From: JALZDI01 sp035557095
Lineage (GTDB): Bacteria; Actinomycetota; Actinomycetes; Propionibacteriales; Nocardioidaceae
Length of the DNA stretch: 64,000 nt
Direction: 5' to 3'
Assembly: GCA_035557095.1 (NCBI GenBank)
Contig: DATMEB010000132.1
Span: 10,129 to 74,128 of the forward strand
Of this stretch, positions 1-8,139 are shown in pieces (within the stretch, counting starts at the first letter, position 1; each line of letters starts with the position of its first letter). The notes under the pieces are model-generated. The model saw nothing but the letters and a program-made list of their open reading frames with translations. It ran no database searches and had not been told where the DNA came from. The translations under genes and the position numbers were made by a program.

Positions 1-362
1 GCGGGATGCAGCAGCGCGTGCAGATCGCCCGCGCACTGGCGATGCGGCCCTCGGTGATGTTGATGGACGAGCCGTTCGGTGCCCTGGACGCGATGACCAA
101 GGCCACGCTGCAGGATCAGCTGCAGCGCGTGCAGGCCGCGACCGGCACCACGGTCGTGTTCGTCACCCACGACGTCGAGGAGGCCGTGTACCTCTCCGAC
201 GAGGTCGTCATCCTGCAGGACAAGCCCGCTTCGGTCGGCGTACGGCTGGAGGTTCAGCTGAACCGTCCTCGCCACCAGCTGCAGACCAAGGAGGACGCGC
301 ACTACCTGGACCTGCGGCACCGCGTCTACGAGGCGCTCGGCTACGGGGCGGCCGTCGAATGA
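1..362 (+). CDS. ABC importer ATPase, SsuB/TauB class (3' part)
   Basis: This is the C-terminal part of an ABC ATPase that would drive uptake through the two permeases that follow. The reading frame is open from the first bases (codons begin at base 3), so the Walker A half lies outside the window. Visible are the end of the signature region (GMQQRVQIARALA), Walker B (SVMLMDEPFGALDA), and the switch His in VVFVTHDVEEAVYL. DEPFGALDA and the HDVEEA context are typical of the nitrate/sulfonate/taurine family. Its stop overlaps the next gene by four bases (ATGA), so it is translationally coupled. The substrate cannot be read from the ATPase; the D-amino-acid-amide enzymes downstream hint at an amidated or carbamoylated compound. 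Confidence 0.93.
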   Translation, partial: GMQQRVQIARALAMRPSVMLMDEPFGALDAMTKATLQDQLQRVQAATGTTVVFVTHDVEEAVYLSDEVVILQDKPASVGVRLEVQLNRPRHQLQTKEDAHYLDLRHRVYEALGYGAAVE

Positions 363-1141
363 GGACCCTGAGCCGCAGGGTGAACCTCCTCGGGCTCGGC
401 ACCCTTCTTGCCATCGCGGTGGTGTGGCAGCTGGCGGACGCCCTCGGCCTGGTGTCCTTCCGCTACATCCCGAGCCCTGCCGAGGTGCTCGACTCCGGCA
501 GCTCCCTGCTGGCCTCCGGAGAACTGCAGCAGAACCTCACGCACACGCTGTCGGCGGCGCTCCTGGGCTGGTTCAACGCCTGCGCGATCGCCGTGCCTGC
601 GGGCGTCGTCATCGGCCTCTCGCGAGTTGTGTGGACGTCGACGATGGCCAGCCTGGATGCGCTGCGCGCACTCCCCATCGTGGGTTTCGTCCCGGTGGCG
701 GTGCTGCTCTTCGGCTTCACCATGTCCATGGAGATCGTGGTCGCGACCTACGCCGCGATCTGGCCGATCCTGCTGAACACGATCGCCGGCCTGCGCGCCG
801 CCCCGCCCCGATCGCTGGAGGTGGCGAAGATGATGCAGTTCGGGAGGCTTCGCACGCTGTGGGCGGTGCGGCTCCCCATCGCTACGCCGTACATCGTGGT
901 CGGACTGCGGCTGGGTCTGTCTCTGTCGCTGGTGCTGGCGCTGGTCGCGGAGATCGTCGGCAACCCCGCCGGCCTCGGGTACGCACTGGTCGAGGCAGGA
1001 CAGTCCCTCCAGCCAGGGACCATGTTCGCCTACATCATCGCCATCGGGCTCGCCGGCATCGCGCTCAACGCCGTGCTCATGACGGTCGCCCGGCTGGGCT
1101 TCCGCGGCCAGATGTCCGTGGCCGGTGAGGACGTCTCATGA
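359..1141 (+). CDS. ABC importer permease 1 (SsuC/TauC class)
   Basis: A 260-residue integral membrane protein with about six hydrophobic segments. It carries the inner-membrane-component loop around residues 155-185 (EVAKMMQFGRLRTLWAVRLP), where an EAA-like helix contacts the ATPase. The N-terminus has the usual SsuC layout: a first helix (LLGLGTLLAIAVVWQLADAL), then a periplasmic FRYIPSPAEVL stretch. The start is the ATG that overlaps the preceding stop (ATGA). A second, different permease follows, which suggests a heterodimeric channel instead of the usual SsuC homodimer. Confidence 0.92.
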   Translation: MRTLSRRVNLLGLGTLLAIAVVWQLADALGLVSFRYIPSPAEVLDSGSSLLASGELQQNLTHTLSAALLGWFNACAIAVPAGVVIGLSRVVWTSTMASLDALRALPIVGFVPVAVLLFGFTMSMEIVVATYAAIWPILLNTIAGLRAAPPRSLEVAKMMQFGRLRTLWAVRLPIATPYIVVGLRLGLSLSLVLALVAEIVGNPAGLGYALVEAGQSLQPGTMFAYIIAIGLAGIALNAVLMTVARLGFRGQMSVAGEDVS

Positions 1142-1968
1142 CCACGTCCACACCCGTCCGCGCCGTAGAGCAGGCCGCCGGGTCGGTGGAGGCGCGCGGA
1201 CGAACGCGCCGCTCGACGAGCCAGAGCAGTAGCAGCCCCATCGTCGGTCTGCTCCCACTCGCGCTGGCTCTTGCGGCATGGCAGCTGCTCGGTCGCGAGC
1301 AGTCGCCGTACTTCCCCCCGCCGTCACGCTGGTTCGATGCCCTGTTGCCGCTGTGGACGAGTGGCGCACTGATGGAGGCGGTACGGGCGACGATCTGGAC
1401 CCTGCTCCTGGGGCTCGTGCTGGCCACCGCCGTCGGCGGGCTGCTCGGGATGGCGGTGGGTTCGAGCCGGCGCGCGGACCAGGCACTGGGGCCGCTGTTC
1501 GAGTTCCTCCGCGTCCTGCCGGCTGCCGCCCTCGTGCCCTTGGCGGCGCTGGTCCTCGGCTACACGCTGCAGATGAAGCTCGCCGTGGTCGTGCTGCCGG
1601 CGACCTGGCCGATCCTGCTCGCCTGCCGGTCGGCTCGGCGGGCGGTCAGCCCGGTTCTCATCGACGCGTCTCGCTCGCTCGGCCTGAGCCGCGGGGAGCG
1701 GTTCCGCAAGGTGCTTGTCCCCAGCCTGACCCCCGGCATCCTGCTGGGCCTGCGCGTCGCAGCACCGCTCGCGCTGATCATCACGATCCTGGTCGAGATC
1801 GTGACCAGAGTGGATGGCGTCGGGGCGCTGCTCGGAGCCGCGCAGGCGAACTACCGCTCGGCGCAGGTCTACGGTCTACTGCTCCTGGCGGGCGTCATCG
1901 GGTTCGCGGTCAACTGGGCGGTGACCCACGTCGAGACGCTCGTCGGGGTGCGCATGCATGGCAACTGA
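1138..1968 (+). CDS. ABC importer permease 2 (SsuC/TauC class)
   Basis: A 276-residue permease of the same family as the preceding gene, overlapping it by four bases (ATGA) with GAGGA seven bases upstream. The EAA-type loop is visible in DASRSLGLSRGERFRKVLVP. The first 40 residues are polar and Arg/Ser/Thr-rich, probably a cytoplasmic tail. ATPase plus two non-identical permeases is the arrangement of several vitamin-precursor or riboflavin-type members of this family, so the substrate need not be a sulfonate. No substrate-binding protein follows; it may lie upstream of the window. Confidence 0.92.
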   Translation: MTTSTPVRAVEQAAGSVEARGRTRRSTSQSSSSPIVGLLPLALALAAWQLLGREQSPYFPPPSRWFDALLPLWTSGALMEAVRATIWTLLLGLVLATAVGGLLGMAVGSSRRADQALGPLFEFLRVLPAAALVPLAALVLGYTLQMKLAVVVLPATWPILLACRSARRAVSPVLIDASRSLGLSRGERFRKVLVPSLTPGILLGLRVAAPLALIITILVEIVTRVDGVGALLGAAQANYRSAQVYGLLLLAGVIGFAVNWAVTHVETLVGVRMHGN

Positions 1969-2131
1969 GACGAGCTCCCACCACCGGGTAACCTGCCGCC
2001 CACGCAGTCGAGGCGCGCGCGACCGCCTGCCGACTGTCCGTGCCACCTCCACCAGCACCGTCGCCTTCCGCAGCGGCTGACCGCGGCGGCAGGCCAGGGC
2101 CCTCTCGGGTCCTCGACCAAGGGACGTCGTG

Positions 2132-3601
2132 ATGCCCCAGACCACCAACACCACCGACAGCGCGGGCGCGGGTAGCCGGCCGGTCGTCGAAAGCGCGAAC
2201 GCCTTCGAGGTCAGGCTGTCGGCGCAGCGGCAGCGGCTCTGCAACATCCTCGCCGTCACCGGCCTGGCCGTCTGCGCGGCCGCCGGGTTCACGGTCGACG
2301 GCGGGCCCACCCTGTGGGGACTGGCGCCGATCGTGCTGTTCGGTGCACTGTGTCTCGCCGGCATGGACATGGTCATCGCCACCGCCGTCAGCCTCCTCGG
2401 CGGCGTACTGATCGCGCAGCTGGGGCCGGCCGAGGTCGGCGACCTCCTCGCGGCCGGGCTCATCGACGACGAGCTGGTCGCCGCCATCGGCCTGATCATC
2501 GTGCTCGGCGCCGGCACCGGCGAGGTGCTGCGGGTCACCGGTGTGGCCGGCCGCATCGTGCGGACGGTGATGGGTGCGCTCGGCGAACGCACCCAGCGGG
2601 CCGTCATGCTCGGCGTGATGCTGTCGTGCCTCGTGCTGGTCACCGCGCTGGGCACACTCGCCGGTGCGCTGGCGATCGCCGCGCCCATCCTCATCCCGAT
2701 CGCGGCTCGCACGGGGTTCACCCGCTCGGCGACCGCGGCGATGATGTTCGTCGGCGGCTGCGCGGGTTTGGCGCTCGCCCCGTTCGCCGGGTCCAACGTG
2801 GCGATCATGGACGCCGCCGAGGTGGACTACTTCACCTACCTGCGTTACGGGGGCGCCCCCATCGCGGTGCTGTCGGTACTGATGGCGCTGCTGATCGTGC
2901 CGTGGATCCAGCGACGCACCCGCGAACTCGACGACTTCTACAACGCCGACGAGGCCGGCATGCAGGCCGGTGAGGAGCCGGCGCGCGCCGGCCGGACGAC
3001 CGCGGTGTTCCTCACCGCCCTGCTGGTCAGCGTCATCTACGCCACCGTCAGCGAGGCCGGCATCGCGTTCCCGCTGCTGGCGCTGCCGCTGCTGGCGGTC
3101 GTCACCGGCCTGGCCGCCAGGCTGCCGCTCACCGAGGTTGCCTCCCACATCTACCGGGGCGGTGCCCGGCTGCTCAGCATCCTGATCCTGTTCTGGCTGC
3201 TGGCCGCGCTCTTCCTCATCATCAACGACCTGGCGCCTTTCGACGTGATCCTCGAGCAGTACGGCGCGGACCTGAAGAACATGTCCGGGCTCGCGTTCGC
3301 CGTCGCAGTCGCGCTGCTCGGCTGGGTCGGCGTGCCTGGGGCCACCGCCGCCCAGGTGGTGCTCATCGACAAGGTGTTCGGCCCGCTGGCGGCCACCATC
3401 GGCATCAGCACCGGGGCCTGGGTCATCGTGCTGCTGTGGGCGTCGAAGGCCGACACGTACGGTCCGTTCCCGAACGCGAACATGATCGGGGCGATGGGAC
3501 TGGCCCGGTCCACCAGTCTGAAGACGCTGCTGTACACCGGCTGGGCCATCCTGGTGCCTGCGTGCGCGCTCTACGCGGTCCTGCTGGCGGTACTCACGTG
3601 A
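2132..3601 (+). CDS. NhaC-like ion-transporter-superfamily permease
   Basis: A 489-residue polytopic protein with about eleven to twelve hydrophobic helices. It resembles the Na+/H+ antiporter NhaC and related carboxylate carriers of the ion transporter superfamily: two similar halves, a glycine-rich segment LIIVLGAGTGEVL in the first half and ADTYGPFPNANMIGAMGL in the second. The start is the ATG at 2132 (AAGGGA eight bases upstream); a GTG directly before it is less likely. The D-aminoacylase gene overlaps its stop by four bases, so it probably imports a substrate or exports a product of that pathway. Exact substrate and ion are unknown; a GntP/DcuC-type assignment is an alternative. Confidence 0.65.
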   Translation: MPQTTNTTDSAGAGSRPVVESANAFEVRLSAQRQRLCNILAVTGLAVCAAAGFTVDGGPTLWGLAPIVLFGALCLAGMDMVIATAVSLLGGVLIAQLGPAEVGDLLAAGLIDDELVAAIGLIIVLGAGTGEVLRVTGVAGRIVRTVMGALGERTQRAVMLGVMLSCLVLVTALGTLAGALAIAAPILIPIAARTGFTRSATAAMMFVGGCAGLALAPFAGSNVAIMDAAEVDYFTYLRYGGAPIAVLSVLMALLIVPWIQRRTRELDDFYNADEAGMQAGEEPARAGRTTAVFLTALLVSVIYATVSEAGIAFPLLALPLLAVVTGLAARLPLTEVASHIYRGGARLLSILILFWLLAALFLIINDLAPFDVILEQYGADLKNMSGLAFAVAVALLGWVGVPGATAAQVVLIDKVFGPLAATIGISTGAWVIVLLWASKADTYGPFPNANMIGAMGLARSTSLKTLLYTGWAILVPACALYAVLLAVLT

Positions 3602-5202
3602 CCATTCACAGTGGGGGACAGCCACCGGCGGACGTGCTCGTCCGCGGCGGAACTGTCATCGACGGCACCGGCGCGCCGCCCCGCCGGGCCGACGTGGTCG
3701 TGCACGGCGGCACCGTCACCACCGTGTGTGGGCCAGGAGAGGCCGACACGACGGCCGCACGTGCCGAGGTGGACGCCACCGGGCAGGTCGTGTGTCCCGG
3801 GTTCATCGACCTGCACTCCCACGCGGACTTCAGCATTCTCGGCCATCCGGCAGCGGATACCGCGCTCACCCAAGGGGTGACCACACTCGTGACCGGCAAC
3901 TGCGGCTGGTCGCCCTTCCCGCTCGCCGACTCAGAGACGCTGCCGCGCGCGACCGCGTTCCTCGACCCCGAGCTCGACTGGTCGTGGAACGACGCCGCCG
4001 GCTTCGCCCGCGCGGTGGACGGCGCCGGTCCGGCGGTGAACCTCGCGCTGCAGGTCGGACACTCGTCGCTGCGGATTGCCGTGCTCGGCGCGGACGAGAG
4101 GGCGCCCACCCGCAGCGAGCTCAAGCGCATGTGCGCGCTGCTGGAGCAGGCCGCCGAACAGGGCGTGCACGGGTTCTCCACCGGGCTGATCTACGCGCCC
4201 GGCTGTTACGCCGACACCCAGGAGGTCACCGCACTGGTTCAGGTCGCGGCCGACTGCGGGCTGCTGTACTCCACGCACATGCGAAACGAGGCCGGCCAGC
4301 TGCTGCCGGCGGTGAATGAGGCGCTGGACACCGCGCGGGCCGCCGGCGCCCGGCTGGAGATCTCGCACCTGAAGGCGATGGGACGTCCCAACCACGGCCG
4401 GGTCGCCCAGGCTCTGCAGTGCATCGAGCGAGCGGCGGAAGACATTGACGTCGGCTGCGACATGTACCCCTACACCGCCTCCTCGACCACGCTCACCTCG
4501 CGACTGCCGACCTGGGCGATCGACGGGGGAGTGGACGCGCTGCTGGACCGGCTCGCCGACCCCGCCATACGCGGGCGGATCGCAGCGGAGCTGAGGCAAC
4601 GGCTGGTCGCAGACGTGGACCCCGACGGTGTCGTGGTCGCCGCCCTTCCCGACGGCCCGCACTCGGACACGGTCGGGTCCAGCCTCACCGAGATCGGCGC
4701 CCGGCTCGGCGTCGGGCCGGACGAGGCGGCGCTTCGGCTGCTCGAGGACCACCAGGCAGCGGTGGCGGTGGTCAACCACGCGATGGCTGAGGACGACGTC
4801 ACCGCAGTGCTTCGACACCCGCTGGCCAGTGTTGCGAGCGACGGCTGGACGATGCGCCCCGTCGGCGCCGGCGCCCCGCACCCACGCAGCTTCGGCACGT
4901 TCGCCCGTGTGCTGGGCCGGTACGTGCGCGAGCGCGGTGACCTTCAGCTGGCAGAGGCGATCGCCAAGATGACGTCACGGCCCGCGGCCCGGGCCGGGCT
5001 TACCGGGCGCGGTGTGCTGCAGGAAGGGGCGGTCGCCGACATCGCCGTGTTCGACCCGGAGATGGTGACCGACCGCTCCACCTTCGCGGACCCCTGGCAG
5101 CTCTCGGTCGGGGTGACCGCGGTCCTGGTCGCCGGCCGGATCGCAAAGATCGAGGGGCAGCTCACCGGTCACCGCGCCGGTGTGGTGCTCCGGAAGGGAT
5201 GA
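3598..5202 (+). CDS. N-acyl-D-amino-acid deacylase (D-aminoacylase)
   Basis: A 534-residue amidohydrolase-superfamily enzyme that should hydrolyse N-acyl-D-amino acids to the free D-amino acid and a carboxylate. Family features are in order: N-terminal beta domain (VRGGTVIDGTG), metal-binding H73-S-H75-A-D77 in FIDLHSHAD, GNCG at 100-103 with the Cys typical of D-aminoacylases, THMRNE, EISHLKAMG, DMYPYTASST, and ASDGW with the catalytic Asp. The GTG start at 3598 overlaps the preceding stop (GTGA). The length matches the family (about 480-540). The next gene, a D-carbamoylase, supports a D-amino-acid role. A close alternative is a D-Glu/D-Asp-specific deacylase. Confidence 0.9.
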   Translation: MTIHSGGQPPADVLVRGGTVIDGTGAPPRRADVVVHGGTVTTVCGPGEADTTAARAEVDATGQVVCPGFIDLHSHADFSILGHPAADTALTQGVTTLVTGNCGWSPFPLADSETLPRATAFLDPELDWSWNDAAGFARAVDGAGPAVNLALQVGHSSLRIAVLGADERAPTRSELKRMCALLEQAAEQGVHGFSTGLIYAPGCYADTQEVTALVQVAADCGLLYSTHMRNEAGQLLPAVNEALDTARAAGARLEISHLKAMGRPNHGRVAQALQCIERAAEDIDVGCDMYPYTASSTTLTSRLPTWAIDGGVDALLDRLADPAIRGRIAAELRQRLVADVDPDGVVVAALPDGPHSDTVGSSLTEIGARLGVGPDEAALRLLEDHQAAVAVVNHAMAEDDVTAVLRHPLASVASDGWTMRPVGAGAPHPRSFGTFARVLGRYVRERGDLQLAEAIAKMTSRPAARAGLTGRGVLQEGAVADIAVFDPEMVTDRSTFADPWQLSVGVTAVLVAGRIAKIEGQLTGHRAGVVLRKG

Positions 5203-5207
5203 CACCG

Positions 5208-6125
5208 ATGATGCCGACTCCTAACTCCCGCGCACGGCCATCCCGCCGGATGCGTGTCGCCGCGGCGCAGCTGGGACCGAACCAGGAGGAGATGCCCCGC
5301 GCCAGCGTCGTCAAACGACTCGTGGCCCTGACCGACCAGGCTGCAAGCGAGCAGGTCGACCTGGTCGTCTTCCCGGAGCTTGCGCTGACGACCTACTTCC
5401 CCAAGCGGATACGAGACGACGCCGACCAGTTCTTCGACACCGAGATGCCGAACCCGTCGGTACAGCCGCTGTTCGACCGCGCGCGTGAGGCGGGGATGGC
5501 GTTCTGCCTCGGGTACGCCGAGCGAACCGAGAATGGCCGCCACTTCAACACCATGGTCTACGTGGACGGGTCCGGAGCCGTGGCGCACCGCTACCGCAAG
5601 CTGCATCTGCCCGGACTGCCTGGACCCGCTCCGCCCGGACAGTTCCGCGTGTACGAGCCCTACTTCTTCGACCACGGCGATACCGGGCTGCATCCGTTCG
5701 CCACCCAGGACGCGATGCTGGGCATGATGTTGTGCCAGGACCGGCGCTATCCGGAGACGTACCGCGCGCTGGGTCTCGGGGGCGCCGAGGTGATCGTCAG
5801 CGGCTACAACACCCCGGCCCATCCACTGTCCCTGTCACAACACGAGCTGTGCCTGCGGGCCGGCGCGTACGAGAACAGCCTCTTCGTGATCGCCACAGCC
5901 AAGGCCGGGGTCGAGGACGGCGCACACCTGATCGGCGGGTCCTGCGTGGTGGACCCGAACGGACAGGTCATCGCCCGCGCCGACACCGAGGACGACGAGC
6001 TGGTGACCGCAGAGCTGGACCTCACGCTCATCACCGAGGCCCGGAACCGATGGGACTTCTACGGCCGCCGCCACCCGCGGCACTACACGGCGCTCACCGC
6101 CGACCTGCCGGAGCACCGGAGCTGA
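5208..6125 (+). CDS. N-carbamoyl-D-amino-acid hydrolase (nitrilase superfamily)
   Basis: About 305 residues with the carbon-nitrogen hydrolase catalytic triad: E57 in VVFPELALTTYFP, K131 in YRKLHLPG, and C176 in MMLCQDRRYPE. The FPELALTT, TEMP, RKLHLPG, DRRYPE, SGYNTP and final RHPRHYTAL segments follow the D-carbamoylase pattern known from Agrobacterium, which makes D-amino acids from N-carbamoyl-D-amino acids, releasing CO2 and ammonia. The canonical CNDRR is CQDRR here. ATG 5208 is chosen because GGAAGGG lies nine bases upstream; the earlier ATG at 5199, coupled to the previous stop, has that motif directly abutting it. It ends the first + strand operon. Confidence 0.88.
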   Translation: MMPTPNSRARPSRRMRVAAAQLGPNQEEMPRASVVKRLVALTDQAASEQVDLVVFPELALTTYFPKRIRDDADQFFDTEMPNPSVQPLFDRAREAGMAFCLGYAERTENGRHFNTMVYVDGSGAVAHRYRKLHLPGLPGPAPPGQFRVYEPYFFDHGDTGLHPFATQDAMLGMMLCQDRRYPETYRALGLGGAEVIVSGYNTPAHPLSLSQHELCLRAGAYENSLFVIATAKAGVEDGAHLIGGSCVVDPNGQVIARADTEDDELVTAELDLTLITEARNRWDFYGRRHPRHYTALTADLPEHRS

Positions 6126-6148
6126 GGCCGTCGCACCCGACCCTCAGC
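6121..6148. terminator. Weak hairpin between convergent operons
   Basis: GCTGAGG (6121-6127) and CCTCAGC (6142-6148) form a seven-base perfect stem with a 14-base loop, just where the + strand D-carbamoylase gene ends and 18 bases before the minus-strand HAD gene ends. There is no T-run on either side, so it would be a weak or Rho-assisted terminator at most. Confidence 0.3.
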
Positions 6149-6166
6149 GCGAGTGAACCGCCGCCT

Positions 6167-6859
6167 TCACGGCAGCACTGGTCGTCCGTCCGCGAGCGCC
6201 GCCAGTCCCCACAGATCGCGCCACTCGTAGTCGGGTGCAGGACCTTCAGGCTGCGGCTCCGCATGCCGGTTCACCCACGCGGTGGACATGCCCGCTGCGG
6301 ATGCGGACGCATGGTCGTACTTGAACCCGAACGCCACGTGCAGGATGCGCTCCGGCGGCACGCCGATGCGCTCCAGCGCCTGGTCGAAGAACGCCGGGTG
6401 AGGCTTGTAGATGCCGCAGTCCTCGGCGGTGACGACGTCGTCGAACGGTACGCGCAGGTGCCGCAGGCTGTGCTCGACGATGTCGCGGTCGGTGTTGGAC
6501 ATGATGACCAGGCGAAGCCCGGCGGCGCGGGCGCGGGTCAGCGCCGGGAAGGTGTCCGGGAACGGCTGCCAGGAGCGCATGGAGGCGACGAAGTCCTCGG
6601 CCAGCCGCTGGTCGTAGGTCCACCCGCGCTGCCGGCACGTCTGCTGGAGACTTTCGGCGAGCACCTGCTTGTACGGGCGGTAAGTCTGCTGCAGCAGCGC
6701 GAACTGCAGCTGCTCCCACTCATCACGCAGCTCCCGGCCGGGCACCAGGTCCGTGCGGTCCTGACGCAGAGCGTGCTGGTAGAGGAACTGGGCGGCGCCG
6801 CCCTCCCAGTCGATCAGCGTCCCGTAACAGTCGAACGTCGCCACCTCGTAGTCGCCCAT
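6167..6859 (-). CDS. HAD-superfamily hydrolase, 2-haloacid-dehalogenase-like
   Basis: A 230-residue HAD hydrolase. Motif I is TFDCYGTLIDW with nucleophile Asp in FDCYGT, motif II is VIMSNTDRD, and the conserved Lys and acidic loop are in DCGIYKPHPAFFDQAL; FGFKYDHASA replaces the usual HVGDS/ASNxxD loop. FDxYGTLxDW is typical of type II (S)-2-haloacid dehalogenases, but many homologues are phosphatases. The start is the ATG at 6859 with GGGAGT upstream; a longer frame would overlap the previous gene by 47 bases. It is the last gene of a four-gene minus-strand operon. Without the usual motif IV I would not claim dehalogenase activity. Confidence 0.82.
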   Translation of the reverse strand: MGDYEVATFDCYGTLIDWEGGAAQFLYQHALRQDRTDLVPGRELRDEWEQLQFALLQQTYRPYKQVLAESLQQTCRQRGWTYDQRLAEDFVASMRSWQPFPDTFPALTRARAAGLRLVIMSNTDRDIVEHSLRHLRVPFDDVVTAEDCGIYKPHPAFFDQALERIGVPPERILHVAFGFKYDHASASAAGMSTAWVNRHAEPQPEGPAPDYEWRDLWGLAALADGRPVLP

Positions 6860-6872
6860 CACACTCCCTTGC

Positions 6873-8129
6873 TCACGTCGTCCAACGGACCCCGGCGGCC
6901 GTCGGCATCGCTGCGCCATACGCTCCCATCAGCGCGAATGGCGAGGTCGTGACCACGGGGTGGCCGTGGCGTACCACGCCCCACACGTCGCGCAAGGCGG
7001 CCGGGTGCGCGAACGGGTCATCGGTCACGATGAGCAGGTCTGCCGGTGCACCCGCGCCGATCGTGCCCGTGCCTGCGGGGGCGTCGGTGGCGGCGGCAGC
7101 AGTGGACGTGGCGGCGCGCAACGCCTGAACCGGTGTCATGCCGTAGGCGTGCAGGGTCTCGAGCTCGGTTACCAGTGACGGGTGCGGAGTATGCGGAGCG
7201 CCCGCGTCGGTGCCGGCGATGATCGGGATGCCGGCTTCCAGCGCCATGGCGAAGCTGGCCCGGTGCGCGTCTGTCACCTCGGTTGCCTTACCGGTGGCGT
7301 ACGCGGGAATGGTGCCGTCGACGCCGTCGGCCAACGTCCGGTACACCGCAAGGGTCGGGCACAGCACCGTGCCCTGCACTCGCATGTGCTCGACGATGTC
7401 CTCGGTGAGGAACACCCCGTGTTCGACGGTGTCGATGCCTGCCAGCACCGCGTTGCGTATCCCGTCGGTGCCCAGAGCGTGGGCGGCGACCCGGCGGCCC
7501 AGCCGGTGCGCCTCGGCGGAGATCGCGGCCAGCTCCTCGAACGTGAGCTCGCTCTGCCCGACCTGCTCACCCTCGCTGCGCCCGTAAACGCCACCGGTGG
7601 CGGCGGTCTTGATCACGCCGGCGCCGACGGACACCTGCTGGCGAACGGCCCGCGTGCAGGCCTCGGGCCCGTCGCTGAACACACCCCAGAACGGGTCGTG
7701 TCCGCCGGTCATGATGACGGTGCGACCGGAGGCGATGACCGTCGGACCCTCGCACAGGCCGCGGTCGACAGCGCGGGCGACTGTGACGGCGATGTCGAAG
7801 CTGCTGCCCAGGTCGCGCACCGTGGTCACCCCCGCTCGCAGCTGCTGCTGGGCGTTGGTGAGGGCACGCACCACCGTCAGCTGCTCGCCCTCCTGCTGGA
7901 GCACGGCCACGGGATCGGCGCCGCCGGACCACACCAGGTGCACGTGCGCGTCCACCAGCCCGGGCAGGACGAACGCACCGTCGAGCTCGACCACCAGGTC
8001 GTCGGCGCCGGGACGGGCCTGCCCGGGGTCGTGCACTCCGGTCACTACCTCGTCGACCACGAGGTCGGCCGGGCGTGACTGGTCGGCGACCCCGTCCCAC
8101 ATCAGCCCACCGCGCAGCACCAGTGCCAT
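6873..8129 (-). CDS. Metal-dependent amidohydrolase A (imidazolonepropionase/prolidase-like)
   Basis: A 418-residue amidohydrolase of the COG1228 type. The beta-sandwich residues flank a TIM barrel carrying LPGLVDAHVHL (two metal His), the probable carboxylated Lys in VIKTAATGG, metal His in RVAAHALG and DTVEHGVF, and catalytic Asp in IAGTDAGAP. Relatives with these motifs hydrolyse Xaa-Pro or N-acyl-Lys/Arg dipeptides and ring amides. It lies ten bases downstream of a paralogous amidohydrolase (8140-9402), and the pair follows an Na+/solute symporter, so both probably process the same imported compound. A GAGG sits nine bases before the ATG. Substrate cannot be assigned. Confidence 0.87.
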   Translation of the reverse strand: MALVLRGGLMWDGVADQSRPADLVVDEVVTGVHDPGQARPGADDLVVELDGAFVLPGLVDAHVHLVWSGGADPVAVLQQEGEQLTVVRALTNAQQQLRAGVTTVRDLGSSFDIAVTVARAVDRGLCEGPTVIASGRTVIMTGGHDPFWGVFSDGPEACTRAVRQQVSVGAGVIKTAATGGVYGRSEGEQVGQSELTFEELAAISAEAHRLGRRVAAHALGTDGIRNAVLAGIDTVEHGVFLTEDIVEHMRVQGTVLCPTLAVYRTLADGVDGTIPAYATGKATEVTDAHRASFAMALEAGIPIIAGTDAGAPHTPHPSLVTELETLHAYGMTPVQALRAATSTAAAATDAPAGTGTIGAGAPADLLIVTDDPFAHPAALRDVWGVVRHGHPVVTTSPFALMGAYGAAMPTAAGVRWTT

Positions 8130-8139
8130 CGGTCGCGCC

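Noticed and set aside
1910..3625. A 571-codon minus-strand frame opposite the ion-transporter-superfamily gene
   Set aside because: Polar, repetitive shadow of a membrane protein; no domain.
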